DNA from: Phyto melanocephala
Taxonomy: Eukaryota; Arthropoda; Insecta; Diptera; Rhinophoridae
Direction of reading: 5' to 3'
DNA length: 64,000 nt
Assembly: GCA_941918925.1 (NCBI GenBank)
Contig: OW799235.1
Coordinates: 105,355,947 to 105,419,946 of the forward strand
Part shown: piece by piece, positions 24,837-35,992 of the stretch
Position numbering within the stretch: the stretch's first letter is position 1
How the letters are laid out: each line of letters starts with the position of its first letter
Position numbers and translations under genes: made by a program
The notes under the pieces: generated by a model
Told to the model about the DNA's origin: nothing
The model's input: only the letters and a program-made list of their open reading frames with translations
Databases searched by the model: none

Positions 24837-25579
24837 CTAGAAAAGCCCGGCGCGCGTTGCTATGCCCCTTAATGAATAAAAATGCATTCTGAATTTCAAT
24901 TAAATTTCAAGTGCAAAAAGCTAAAAATTATAACTTTTCTTAATGAAAGTGGCACTGCCCACTTTTCTTATCACGAAACTGTGTAGTTATGATAGCTCAA
25001 TATGTATGCCAAATTTCAGAAAACTCGGTCCAGTGTAAGAAGTTTAAAGTTATAACTTTTTTTTTATAGGCGTGGCACCACCCACTTTTCTTATTACGAA
25101 ATTATAAAGTCATGACAGCTCAATATGTGTGCAAAGTTTCAGAAAAATCGGTCCAGTGCAAGTACCTCAAAATTATAACCTTTTTTTGTGGGCGTGGCCC
25201 TGCCCACTTTTCTAATCACGAAATTATATAGTCATGACAGCTCAATATGTGTGCAAAGTAACAGTAAAATCGGTACAGTGAAAGTATCTCAAAATTATAA
25301 TTTTTTTATGGGCGTGGCCCCGCCCACTTTTCTAATCACGAAACTATATAGTATTGACCGCTCTATATATATGCAAAGTTTCAAAAAAATCGGTCAAGTG
25401 CAAGTAGCTAAAAATGATAACTAATTTTTTATGGGCGTGGCCCCGCCCACTTTTTTCCACGCATAAACACTCCCTGGAATGTGTACAACAACTTGCCAAA
25501 GTTTGAGTCCCATCGGTTTAACAGTTTTGGAGTCTATAGCTAACACACACACACAGAGTTTCACTTTTATATATATAGA
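24837..25579 (-). mobile_element. Non-autonomous Helitron, sister of the one at 15431
   Basis: The minus-strand start TCTATATATATAAAAGTGAA (25579) is preceded by A, and the end GGGCTTTTCTAG (24837) is followed by T, as expected for Helitron insertion between A and T. GC-rich CAACGCGCGCCGGGC lies beside the 3' end. It holds five roughly 120-bp repeat units (GGGCGTGGCC..CGCCCAC starts at about 24946, 25070, 25192, 25310, 25434), one more than the sister copy. No coding capacity. Confidence 0.85.
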
Positions 25580-27430
25580 TAACGTTGTTGTTTTTTTTTT
25601 AGATAACGTTGTTATTTTTTTTTTAATTATTTTATGAACAAAAAAATTTCAGGTCGACACCTTCTTCTTTTCAAAATAAAAATAGCCACCCTATATGATT
25701 CCCATTTCTTGCTTTATATTAAAAATTACAAAAAAGTTATTTTTTTTCAACTTTTTCCATTTGTTTACACAGGTGTTTGCAATAATATAAAATAATTAAT
25801 ATAGTAGCGAAAATTTTATTACCAAAAAAAAAAAAATATCAAACAATATTTCTTTTAAATATGCCACCATTGTGCTAAATACTTAAACCCAATAGAGTAG
25901 GCAATACATATAAATATATCCTAAGCGACTTATAAAATACATTCACACTTTTCTATTTTATTTTTCGAAATATTTTATTAAAGCCTTTTAAATTGCTGCA
26001 AAGGTTAATAAATTGTTTTTAAATAGATTTACCTTGTCTATTTTTTTTCTTTTGAATTATTTGCAATGTTCCCAATGCCAAAAAAAAAACAAAAAAAAAC
26101 AAACAAATTTTATTTGTATTCTTAAAAATTCTTCAGTTAAACAACAGCTGCTAATTTCAATGTTATTCGTAAATCTCACATAAGTTTATATATAAATATA
26201 AAAAAAATATATATTTATGTTTTCGGTTTTATTTGTATTTTAATTTAATAAATCTTCTATCGTCAGCAAACATATGCCCACTCTACCATAGATGGGAGTT
26301 AACGACTAGTAGTTGTTTTTCTAAATTTAACATGAAATACATTGTTGCATTTGTATTAAAATTTGCCCAAAACAGTTTTAAGATAGTAAACATAAATAAA
26401 TAATCAAATATTATAAGGAATATAATATATTTTTCTTCTATTTAATCTTTTCAAATTTCCATGCCTGTCTTATATGAGACATACACACTTACAAAACGAA
26501 CCCAAATATACAATATATTTTTCAGTTTCAAGCCTTATACTCACGTACACAAAATATTTTATTTGCAAACACATATAAGTTGTATGTATGTTTGTATGTA
26601 TGTATGTTTGCGTTTTTTATGTTCAATGTATGTAGTTTTTATTTCCAAGAAACATAAAGAATTTATTTATTAATTTAATTGTGATGTGTGCATGTGTGTA
26701 TTTGCTATTAATTTCTCTAGTCTGTGCTCTGTACGACGTACATTGTACGTATTTACCTTTTGTATGTCTATTTTTAATTAATTTAAGTAGTGTTTTGAGG
26801 AAAATTTCATTTCAATTTAATAGAGAAGCACTAAAAATAAATACACATAAAGTTAGTTTTTTTTTATTATATGTAATTAAAACTCATTTAAATATTGCCA
26901 AATGAGTTTTAAAGACAGAGAGATTAGAGAAAATCTAAAAATGAGGGTTAGAATAAGTAATGTAAAAATTTTTAGACTGTATGTCTTATATTTAAATTAT
27001 GGTCTACAACTTTATAAACCTTAACAGCAGATATATGTACATATGAGGTTAGCTCATATCATGCATTAGCATGCATTAAAATTTAATTTATTATAAAGAT
27101 AAAGATGAATATTTAAAAAGTGCATTTGCAAATAAATTAATCAGGGAAATAAAAAAAAAAACTGATGACGGGTTTTTATTTCATTATGATTATCTATAAT
27201 TTATTGTTAAAATCAAACCTTTAGAGTTAATGATTTTTAAATAGTAGGCAAGTTCTGATTATAACGGAATTGTTTGCGGATGTAAAAAAAATACTTTTGA
27301 AGTAGTTACGATATTTATTTATTTTGTCCATAATTTTGCCTTAAATTAAATTGCTTTAAAACATAACATGTTCTTACGCCAATTTTCCTCCAACTTTGCT
27401 TTTAATACTCATCACCTGTGTTGCCATATA
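25580..27430. other. AT-rich stretch with simple repeats
   Basis: No gene supported. Contains TTTTTTTTAGATAACGTTGTT duplicated in part at 25580-25622 and a TGTATGTATGTTTG microsatellite at 26580-26612. Frames at 26461-26673 and 26681-26905 have no recognisable motif. Confidence 0.35.
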
Positions 27431-27469
27431 CGCTTGATCTTAGTTTTTTAATTCTGTCTTTAATTTCTA

Positions 27470-27690
27470 AACTATTAATTTTCGACCCCATGAAGTATAT
27501 ATTTTCTTTAAGCCAATAAAGAGGGTACTCAAGTCTTTGTGTTGGTCTATATCCATGATTTTAACAACCCACAGCTGTAGAGACCTGTGTGATTGATTTT
27601 TTTTGGAAATATTTGGCAAACAAATCGTTATTAAAATCAAACATAATCGCTTAATAACTTTCTGGGATATAGCCTAAAGAACGATAGATG
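27470..27690 (+). repeat. Fragment of subfamily-B Helentron-like element
   Basis: TTTTCGACCCCATGAAGTAT and ATATTTTCTTTAAGCCAATA correspond to TTTCCGACCCCATAAAGTAT and ATTTTCTGAAAGCTTATGAA at 40465 in the intact copy. Ends are not preserved and the GTCY core is absent (GTCTTTGTGTTGGTCT only). Confidence 0.4.
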
Positions 27691-27808
27691 GCTAACATGG
27701 AATTGCTGCACGCAAACAGTCAAGAGGAGTCTATATGACTCCATTTTGAAAAGACCACATCACTAGTCAGCTCCAATGCATGCCAGAATAAATCCAAGAG
27801 TAAGGGTA

Positions 27809-28006
27809 CTAGATGCACCCCGTGGCCGTGAGGTATCTCAGTAGATAATTCAGTCCAACTTCAGATAGCGCAGAGAGGCCATCCGGTACATGTTCGCCTA
27901 GAAATCTTTGTCTCTTAGCCGCCAGTGCAGGACATTCGCAGAGAAGGTGGAAAGCCGATTCCTCCTTCTCTATATCCCGACAGCTGCGATAATGGTAAAA
28001 GAACAC
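27809..28006 (-). pseudogene. C-terminal tail of a LINE ORF2 (zinc-knuckle-like region after RNase H)
   Basis: A 65-codon minus-strand frame reads CRDIEKEESAFHLLCECPAL followed by RQRFLG and LLRYLTATGCI. The Cys-rich CRxCxxEExxxHLLCECPAL block and closing LLRFIKATGW-like segment are typical of the last residues of I/LOA/R1-type LINE polymerases in insects. Upstream coding is missing, so only the very 3' coding end remains. Confidence 0.7.
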
Positions 28007-28339
28007 TACCGCCTCTGTTTTTTTTTTTCTATATTTTAACTAAAAAATTAAAAACTGTCAGCCTTTGGGTAATTTATAGAAACGAGTCGTAATATTTTTA
28101 AATGTTAAATGTTTCTAATAATATTTGCAGAAAATTTTTAACAAATCAGGCACAAATCAGCACAAACATCTTGTGGATAAATATATATTTGTTTTATACA
28201 TATCTAGTTTCAACTAATATTTAAATTTTAATCAGGCTTGAGTTCATATTAACATTCTTTATTTTTACAAAGATTTTTTAATTGTGATAAATGAAAGAAT
28301 AATGTGAAAAATTACATATTTTTTTACCGACATTATCCG

Positions 28340-28465
28340 AGGTGAATGCTTTTTTTGAAATCAGCTACGATTGCATCATCAGCACTCTTTGATCGGTTGT
28401 TACATGTTGGTTGTAAATATCATCTATTTAACTCCCAGGACTTAAGTTAATTGAATTCGGTAGCT
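28340..28465 (-). repeat. CTGANGA-bearing repeat (possible Penelope-type hammerhead end), copy 1
   Basis: On minus it reads AGTGCTGATGATGCAATCG then TAGCTGATTTCAAAA, with upstream CTTAAGTCCTGGGAGTTAAA. The same order occurs at 51390-51530 (minus), and the core again at 53991-54035 (+). CTGANGA followed by a short hairpin resembles a hammerhead ribozyme core, as found in Penelope-like element ends. Here the expected GAAA is CAAA, so it is at best degenerate. Confidence 0.4.
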
Positions 28466-29798
28466 ACTTTAGTTTTCCTTTTTCATATATTTTTACCACA
28501 ATGAGTTAGATTAAAAGTTTTTTACCAAACAGCAACCCTTTTACTTTTGTTTGTTATTATCTTTCATTTATATCACTATTTTTGTCCTGCTGTATCCACC
28601 AGTTAAGTAGCGATAAGAACAGATGCATGTTTATAATCATTTGTTTTGTTTTCTGTGAGGCCAGTATACAACGGAATGTTGATTGACCAACAGTGAATGA
28701 ATGATTGTTTGCACCGTGCCCTGTTTCTCAATTAATAGTTACCACCATAAGAGGCATATAACCTTTAAAAGCTTCTTTCATTTAGACCTATCCATAGCAA
28801 AATTTTTTACTTTACTACAGCCTTTATTCATTTCTCCCATCTCGCTTTGGCCATGTACATATGCGCTGGTCGACCTCTGACGATGGTTTGCGGAGTGCAT
28901 ACCCAATCCCGTTTTACTTCTTTCTTTGTATATTTATAAACAGTGTTATTTGATACGACTCAGTTTTCATACTTTTATTTGAAATGATTGGTGGCCAAAA
29001 AATTCGAATTTAGAATTTTTTTGAGAAAATTATTAACGAAAATTTACAACACTTTAATGTCTTGGGTGGGGGAGTTCCAAGTTTCACAGCTATTTAAAAA
29101 TATTTATTTGACAATGGTATTAAAAATTTTGTTTTTAATGCGCCGTGATATTAAAGAAGATTTTTATATCTTAATGAGCCGAAGATTGTGTGGCTTTCTT
29201 TATTCGGCTTTTTGCTAAATTTTTTAAAATAAAATTAAATTAAATAAAATTCATAAAGTGTTGTACAGTTAGACACCATGATATAAATATTTATTTCTAA
29301 GAGTATTATATTAGTAAATTAAATAATTTATTAGTAAATTAAAAAGAAACGTCTGATAATATTTAAAAGCACAGGCATTTAATTAACACCAAAAGTCTAT
29401 TACACATAATATTATCCTTGAACTAATTTATAAACAAATTTTCATAATTTTTTTCCCAATTTAATATATTTTTTCTATCAACCAAAAATTAATAAATAAA
29501 ACAGACAGTTTAAAATAGAGCATTAAATTGTAAAAATTGAAATTTCGAAAAAAATGCTTAACAAAAGCAAAGTTTATTATGCTTTTGTAATAAAAAATTA
29601 CAACATTAAAATAAAAAATATATTTCTCTAGGACAGAAACAAAATCAACAGGACACACGACAATATGAAATTTTCCCCTTAACGACCATAAAGAATTGTA
29701 TGCTTTAAAATAATAAATATTTTCTCTTTACGTGTTTGTGAATGTCCTTTAAAAAAATATGAAAAAAAAAACTCTGTTCATTCAATGAATCAAACGAA
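28466..29798. other. AT-rich sequence upstream of the large exon
   Basis: No exon was recognised. A GC-richer patch (28845-28925) reads on minus as WVCTPQTIVRGRPAHMYMAK and could be a transposon remnant of unknown family. The rest is presumably intron or 5' flank of the 29.8-kb gene. Confidence 0.35.
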
Positions 29799-32700
29799 AT
29801 GATAGAATCATTAGTGAAATGTGAAAGACAAAGTCGTTCTAGACAACGCTTCTTTCAGCGGCCACATACACCGGTGCATCAACATCAATTGGAGCAAATC
29901 AAAACGCAATACTTAAGCCATCAGCATGATACAACAATTGACCGTGATACGGTGTTAAAGATAAATCGCCTGGCAACACGAAGAAATTTACATAAACGTG
30001 AACACAGCTGGCCACCAACACAAATGACAACTGCTGAAACTGTCACTACAACCATCACTGCTAGCAATGAACATCTAAAGAATTTTGATGAAAACGAAAA
30101 AGCTGTAAAGCGGCAACAGCAACAACAGCATATACGCAGCACTTCGCATGACAATGCTTTACAATTTGATGAAACTATTTGTAAACGCCATGGCATTGAT
30201 GTTATACGGGAGAAATTCAATAGTCCCAGTAGAATAATTGAACCTACCGCTCAAGAGGTTAGACAAAGAAGGGAACAGCAACGTAAATTACAACAGCAGC
30301 AACAAATAAAACAACAGCAGCAACAAAAACAACAATTACAACAAAGTAATGGCAACTTTGTTAATGTCTGCGAAGGGGATGGTGTTTTAAAAAATAAACC
30401 AAAACAAATGATAAATCTGTTGAAACATGAAAAGCTTTTGAGAAAAAATCCACTAAATAAATCAGCCACCATAACGGACACCACAAATGTTCAAAGGACA
30501 AATGATAACGGTGGACAACAAACAACTACCAAATCAACTAAAATGGAATGTGACAAAAAGCCATCAGCTTTGAACCTGGATGAAGAAGATAAACTATTTA
30601 AAAGTACAACGGTGCCAGCAGCAAAGGGATTTTGCCATCCTGAAACAATGGCAGCAGACGAAGGTATTGGCTTGGTCGAACCCAAACGACAATTTTACGA
30701 ACATTTAAACACTAGCAAGAAATGGCATAGTTTTGAAAATATTAATGCAGCTGCAACAGCAAAACCTTCTCCCAAACCTCTGCTGCCTCAAATGAACAAA
30801 CGTCAAGCGTATTCTCTAGAAAGAGGACGCGAAGCCAGGCAACACAAGCAGTTGCCACCTCAAAAGCCAAGGAGTTCACCAAGACTGCAAAGACGTTTTA
30901 TGAAATTAGCCACAGAAATAAAAATTTCATATGATGCCGATGCTCAACAACATAACATACAAGTTCAGTCTTTAAATCAACCGAAAAAAAATCAACTTAA
31001 AGAACAAAACCCTATCACAACCACCACAACCTTAGATGACTTGGAGCATATACCTCTACCGGCAACACCGACTAACGTTCATACAGTGCCTGTAAATGTG
31101 GAACAAAGTTGCGAACAACAGCATGACTTTGCTAAAGATACAAAAACGAATCCTTTAAAAGACCAGCAAATTTATGATGATTCTTGTATTTATTTGCGTT
31201 CCATAGATTTGCAGGATAATACAGTGGCTTACATACCAGCTGCAATAACAATTGTGCCCTCACCAACAGAAGAAATAATGCAACATTGGATTGAATCGAG
31301 TAACCTTAAGGCCAACATTAAAGGAGTTAATGATATTGAGACAACACAGAATACAACAACGAATGCTTCGTATAAGTTGCAGGATAAAAATGAAAATTTA
31401 ATATCGATATTAAAACATGAATCTATTGAATCAGCAGCAACACTGGAGGACATTAAAGGCGAACAGATGCAAAAGCAAAAACAAAATGACAAGAAACACA
31501 CTGAAGTTGAAATTAAAACAGATACCGACACTTATGTAACACGCTTGCCAAACACATCCAATGGTATGCATATAACACGTCAAGCAAATGTCAACACTAA
31601 ACGTAAAACGCAAATACATAACAGCAATGACAAGCACAACAATGATACAACCACGTTGGCGTCAACTACTGAAGCAACGACAGCACACAAATCTCAACAA
31701 ACTAGATCCCCCGGGGCCATACATGCAAATGAAACATCAGTTGTATGTAATAGAGAAGGCGCTAAAGAAGGTGACAAAACTCAACAACAACAAGATATTT
31801 ACTATACAGATGGTGAGTTTGTCTATGGTCCCTGTGATCCCTATAATGGTTCACCGCTTGCCACTGCCACCGTGCATTCATTGCAAACTGAACAGAATAA
31901 AAAAGAGCAACTGCAGCAGCAGTTGAAATTGCATCGACAATCCCAAATTAAAAAAGATACTGAAGCGGAAACTGAAAGTCAACATAAAAATGAGGTTGCC
32001 AATCTCACAGCAAAATACGAGCACATACAAAAATCCATAAACGAACACCTAAGGCAAATTGATACATACATTGAAAATGCTAAAGCGGCATTAAAATCCA
32101 CTGTATCATCTGAAAATAATGTTGAGTCATTTTCATCAACTGCCATTCAAGCGGATCTACAGCAGCCTCTGCAACACAACCAAACGCAAAACAACTTAAG
32201 AGCTCAACAGCAAGCAAAGGGAACTCCTTTAAAGGAAATTTTAAGAAACATTACTAACATAATGCAGGAAGTTAAGCACCAGAGTCAAAATGACCAACAG
32301 GACATATGCATGCAGGAGCACTCGGCTGTGGCCACCAACATCATAACACATGGAAAAGATGGAGAAGAAAATATGCCTATAGTAGACAAAGTTTTAATGG
32401 ATCTAAATATGCTAACCAAACATTTAAGTTCAGAGCTTGAACCCATTATTAAACAACACCAACAAACAACAACACTTGACTTGCCATTTGAAATAAGACC
32501 TACAGCAGCAACAGCCTCCAATATTCTGATAACAGAAGAGGAAAGTAATAAAGAAAACGTATCAAAAGTATCAAGCAAATCAGTAACAGAAAAATCAACA
32601 ACAATTACACCAGCACCACCAACACCAACACCACCACCACCGCCGCCGCCACTACCAACATTAGTTACAACTTCAACAGTATCTTTATCAAAACCAAAGC

Positions 32701-35105
32701 AGGAGAAGCGAAGAGAACATATTGGATATGAGCAATTTTTGACCACTGACAAGCTAATAACTACTCAAACACAAAGTCAGCAATCTGTACAACAAGAAAA
32801 AAATGAAATGACAAAGTCAGCGGTAATTCCCAAAGGTAAAAGTGATTCGGTAGCAGCTCTTGATGTTGCTGCAATTGCATCTAAAGATAAAATAAAAAGT
32901 TTGGTTTTTAATTTTTCAACAGCACGACATGAGCAGGAAAAACTTGTCGAGCAAATAATTGACAAACTAGGAAAGTTTGAAAATGAATCGAAAGAAAATC
33001 TAGTTAACATACACGTACACGCATATGATGAGCAAATCAAATCAAATTTAAATCAACAAACACTACCACCATCAGCAAAAGCATCACTACCATCATCAAC
33101 AGCAACAAACATAGAGGCAAAGGATATGGCCATAATGCAAAATAGCAACACATCTCTTTTAGCAAATGCCTTTGGCAAAGATGCTTGTAAGCATGGCAAT
33201 GATCTAACATCTACTAAAAAAAATGAATCTCAGCTGAAATTGCATATTAAGGATATTGCTGACGAAGTAGCTGATAAGCAATTTAAAAAATATGACAACC
33301 AACTAATGAAGAATTTAAATGATGCTGATAACGATGTGGTCAACGGTAGCAGTAATAATAAGGAAAAATCCGGAAAAAGCCAACTTATAACACATGAACA
33401 TACTAGACTTACAACACCGCAGGTCGATGAGAATAATAAAATAAAAATGAATAAAAAACCAGAATTTGAACAGCAACAGCTGGAGGAGCAGGAAGGTGAT
33501 AGCCATCATAGCAGCGGCAGTGAATTAAGTAACACTTATAAATCTTCCTATGAACTTCCTAGTCCATATGTAACAATGCATCAAATATCCTGGGAGGATG
33601 TGTTAGCAGCAGCCACACCAACACCAACAAGCTTAGAGGAAACACAAAAACAAAGTGAGAAAGCAATAACAACACCAATATTAACAACGTCTGCAAAAAT
33701 CACTAAGCCAAAGCATGACATACAAATTTCACAAATATGTACAAAATCTCCGGTAACATCATATGAAATTGAGCCAACATTTGCAAAGTTAGCAACGCCA
33801 CTTACGGCAAGTGGTCACGTTGAAATGCAATCAACGACAACATCAAAACCACGCATACAAACTAGCAATCAACAACAAGAACAAATTGTATGCCCACACC
33901 ACCAACAGCACGACCAGTCAGCAGATGATATTAGAAAATATCCAGCTCTCCTAATTGAGCCCCATCTGCCAACACGTTCAACATCACCGTTTGGTTTAAA
34001 TGCCATCGAAATGCCTCTTAAGCACCAATTGCCCTCTGTGTCACCTACACATCTACGTAAAATTGAAATTGCTCAAGATGTTTTAGCTGGAGCAACCAGA
34101 AAATATCCATCACCATTAGTTGAACCTCATTTGCCAACACGAGCCACATCACCATTTGCTCTAAATGAAGTTGAAATGAAAAATGTGAAGCGTTCACCTT
34201 CCACATCACCTAAACGCACCAAGAATTTACTACGAACATCACCTAAAACAGTCGATGAAATGGCCATACGTAAATATCCAGCTCCACTAGCAGAACCTCA
34301 TATACCCACACGAGCTGCTTCACCTTTCGGTCTAAATCCTGTAGATATTTTAAATAAAACAAGAGCCACAACACCATCAACAGTGTACGGAGCAGAGGTT
34401 AAGAGCGAAAATGAGCAGGAACAAGAGCATTGTTGCGATAAACATGAAGAAACACCAACATCACCCACACGCAAGTATCCACCAGCACTAATTGAGCCAC
34501 ATGTGCCAACACGAGCCTGTTCGCCTTTTGGCTTAAATGCTGTAGAGGAAACAAGAAAACAAGCTCATCGCCGTACACCATCACCAGCACGTGGTTATCA
34601 TCCACATCAAGCGACAACATTAAAATCATATTCCACTACTAGCAGTGATGGTTGCAAAAAGACAGTCGTTTATGTGCCACAGGTGGAAGGTCATAATATT
34701 GGTTTACTTGTACGTACTAGCGCACCAACACCTCACTTACATCATACCGATGCCGCTCATGCATTATCTTCTCATCGTGAGATGAATGCAACAAAGACCC
34801 CACATGATTATGTCACCATGACTGCCACCAATATCGCTGGCAATAAGTACTGTGTAATGAATGATATTGGACGTGATTCTACTAACGACGACGACAACGA
34901 TGATGATGATGAAACTGCATGTGATGAATTACAACGCATTAATGCAATTGGCTCGACCAAACAAGGTAATAACAAATATGTATCATCATTATTGCCACAC
35001 AACAATAGCAACAACACAAACAACATAATCAATAACATACTCAATACCAAACAGATAATAAATACGTGCTGTGAAATCGTAAATCATTTCCAAAATGACA
35101 GTTAA
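29799..35105 (+). CDS. Large exon of an unrecognised, low-complexity fly protein with four KYP/EPH/SPF modules
   Basis: Open for 1768 codons, by far the best host coding region here. The composition is Q, T, N and K rich: poly-Q tracts at about residues 105-185, a proline run (TPTPPPPPPPLP) near 940-955, a helix-prone stretch near 735-770, an Asp run near 1690-1705. Four spaced copies of RKYPxxLxEPHxPTR..SPF occupy residues 1379-1583. No enzyme fold, signal peptide or membrane segment is visible, so it is probably a large disordered intracellular or scaffold-like protein; I do not recognise it. The first ATG may not be the true start: an in-frame stop lies at 29760 and AG acceptors overlap the ATG (GATAG at 29800-29804), so this may be an internal exon. 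A donor (CAAG|GTAATA) at 34965/34966 splices in phase to 35310 or 35346. Codons 34966-35105 then would be intron or an alternative C-terminus. Confidence 0.85.
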   Translation: MIESLVKCERQSRSRQRFFQRPHTPVHQHQLEQIKTQYLSHQHDTTIDRDTVLKINRLATRRNLHKREHSWPPTQMTTAETVTTTITASNEHLKNFDENEKAVKRQQQQQHIRSTSHDNALQFDETICKRHGIDVIREKFNSPSRIIEPTAQEVRQRREQQRKLQQQQQIKQQQQQKQQLQQSNGNFVNVCEGDGVLKNKPKQMINLLKHEKLLRKNPLNKSATITDTTNVQRTNDNGGQQTTTKSTKMECDKKPSALNLDEEDKLFKSTTVPAAKGFCHPETMAADEGIGLVEPKRQFYEHLNTSKKWHSFENINAAATAKPSPKPLLPQMNKRQAYSLERGREARQHKQLPPQKPRSSPRLQRRFMKLATEIKISYDADAQQHNIQVQSLNQPKKNQLKEQNPITTTTTLDDLEHIPLPATPTNVHTVPVNVEQSCEQQHDFAKDTKTNPLKDQQIYDDSCIYLRSIDLQDNTVAYIPAAITIVPSPTEEIMQHWIESSNLKANIKGVNDIETTQNTTTNASYKLQDKNENLISILKHESIESAATLEDIKGEQMQKQKQNDKKHTEVEIKTDTDTYVTRLPNTSNGMHITRQANVNTKRKTQIHNSNDKHNNDTTTLASTTEATTAHKSQQTRSPGAIHANETSVVCNREGAKEGDKTQQQQDIYYTDGEFVYGPCDPYNGSPLATATVHSLQTEQNKKEQLQQQLKLHRQSQIKKDTEAETESQHKNEVANLTAKYEHIQKSINEHLRQIDTYIENAKAALKSTVSSENNVESFSSTAIQADLQQPLQHNQTQNNLRAQQQAKGTPLKEILRNITNIMQEVKHQSQNDQQDICMQEHSAVATNIITHGKDGEENMPIVDKVLMDLNMLTKHLSSELEPIIKQHQQTTTLDLPFEIRPTAATASNILITEEESNKENVSKVSSKSVTEKSTTITPAPPTPTPPPPPPPLPTLVTTSTVSLSKPKQEKRREHIGYEQFLTTDKLITTQTQSQQSVQQEKNEMTKSAVIPKGKSDSVAALDVAAIASKDKIKSLVFNFSTARHEQEKLVEQIIDKLGKFENESKENLVNIHVHAYDEQIKSNLNQQTLPPSAKASLPSSTATNIEAKDMAIMQNSNTSLLANAFGKDACKHGNDLTSTKKNESQLKLHIKDIADEVADKQFKKYDNQLMKNLNDADNDVVNGSSNNKEKSGKSQLITHEHTRLTTPQVDENNKIKMNKKPEFEQQQLEEQEGDSHHSSGSELSNTYKSSYELPSPYVTMHQISWEDVLAAATPTPTSLEETQKQSEKAITTPILTTSAKITKPKHDIQISQICTKSPVTSYEIEPTFAKLATPLTASGHVEMQSTTTSKPRIQTSNQQQEQIVCPHHQQHDQSADDIRKYPALLIEPHLPTRSTSPFGLNAIEMPLKHQLPSVSPTHLRKIEIAQDVLAGATRKYPSPLVEPHLPTRATSPFALNEVEMKNVKRSPSTSPKRTKNLLRTSPKTVDEMAIRKYPAPLAEPHIPTRAASPFGLNPVDILNKTRATTPSTVYGAEVKSENEQEQEHCCDKHEETPTSPTRKYPPALIEPHVPTRACSPFGLNAVEETRKQAHRRTPSPARGYHPHQATTLKSYSTTSSDGCKKTVVYVPQVEGHNIGLLVRTSAPTPHLHHTDAAHALSSHREMNATKTPHDYVTMTATNIAGNKYCVMNDIGRDSTNDDDNDDDDETACDELQRINAIGSTKQGNNKYVSSLLPHNNSNNTNNIINNILNTKQIINTCCEIVNHFQNDS
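33933..34547 (+). repeat. Four coding repeats, KYP..EPH..PTR..SPF..LN module
   Basis: Units start at 33933, 34098, 34269 and 34470 (residues 1379, 1434, 1491, 1558). Each is about 26 residues with invariant KYP, EPH, PTR, SPF and LN positions, separated by 29-41 diverged residues rich in SP/TP pairs. Conservation against a diverging low-complexity background implies selection, for example as linear binding motifs or phosphorylation sites (T/S-P). Confidence 0.9.
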
Positions 35106-35309
35106 AATTATAAGATGAAAAACTACTATTAAATACATATACAACACCAAAAAAAAAAAAGAAAGAAAAACAATACACGTGCAATCATACATACTTACGC
35201 ATGAGTTACAATATATACATATAAATAACTGCAACCGAGTAGTTTTACGCTCCATTAGCAAATGACAGTCATGCAATTGTATTTGAAATGTATGTATTTT
35301 TTGTTGTAG

Positions 35310-35570
35310 CAAAACAATCAAATAAATGTAATTTGAATACCGCAGGTACTACAGCAGCAAGTAAAACAGAGGCACACCATCAACATCAGCTTCAAAAACA
35401 AGAGCATCAACACCAACATTATGATCCAGAGCATACACATCAGCAACATCAGGAACAACAACAACAAGAATATACTAGTGGTAGTGGTCAACACATGATT
35501 TTACTACCAACGTCTGCAATGAATCGCTCATTCGATAATGTTTCACCACGTCCATACATCTCGATAGAAG
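35310..35570 (+). CDS. Second exon of the large-protein gene (phase 1-1)
   Basis: It encodes a His/Gln-rich segment (HHQHQLQKQEHQHQHY, QQHQEQQQQEY) followed by a more complex tail (ILLPTSAMNRSFDNVSPRPY then ISIEG). Two acceptors are in phase with the donor at 34965: TTTTTGTTGTAG|C at 35309/35310, with the better pyrimidine tract, and TACCGCAG|G at 35345/35346; choice would add or remove 12 residues. The donor GAAG|GTACGT at 35570/35571 is phase 1 again, so the exon could be skipped without frameshift. The next exon was not found in the window, so the downstream intron may run past it. The stop at about 35591 lies beyond the donor and is not expected to be used. Confidence 0.75.
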
Positions 35571-35992
35571 GTACGTTTTCAAACTCATGTTAACGAAACA
35601 AGCTAAACAAAAATGTATGTGACATGTATTTTAAGAAAAAAAAACTCAACATCCTGATAATGTGTATATGTGTAACAACGTGAATAAGTGTATGTGACTA
35701 TATCCATGTGTTTAGCAAAGCTATTGCCACAAAAACTAGTTTTAAACAATTGGGTGTAAATAAAATATGTATATATTTGTTGATATAATCTATGAATTTA
35801 AAATTTGTGCTTGAAAATTTGGTTAACGCATTTGGTTTTGAAATGTCACAATAAATAAATATATTTTATTTGTTTTTAATATTAAATAAAAAGCTAATTT
35901 GTACGTAAAAAATGTGCTGTTTATACAAAACGCAAGTAATTAAAGGGAGTTTGTATAAATATTATATTTCATTATTTATGTTTATTTATGTT
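35571..35992. other. Start of downstream intron (inferred)
   Basis: AT-rich sequence after the donor at 35571 without recognisable coding or repeat structure. Confidence 0.4.

Noticed and set aside
26575..26673. ORF with CMYVCMYVC
   Set aside because: TGTATGTA microsatellite translation.
29921..35321. Many antisense and alternate-frame ORFs over the large exon (for example 30251-30484, 32285-32752, 34989-35321 minus; 31588-31926 plus)
   Set aside because: They are translations of the CAA/ACA-rich repeats in other frames (Cys, Val or Gly runs) and have no domain or splice context.
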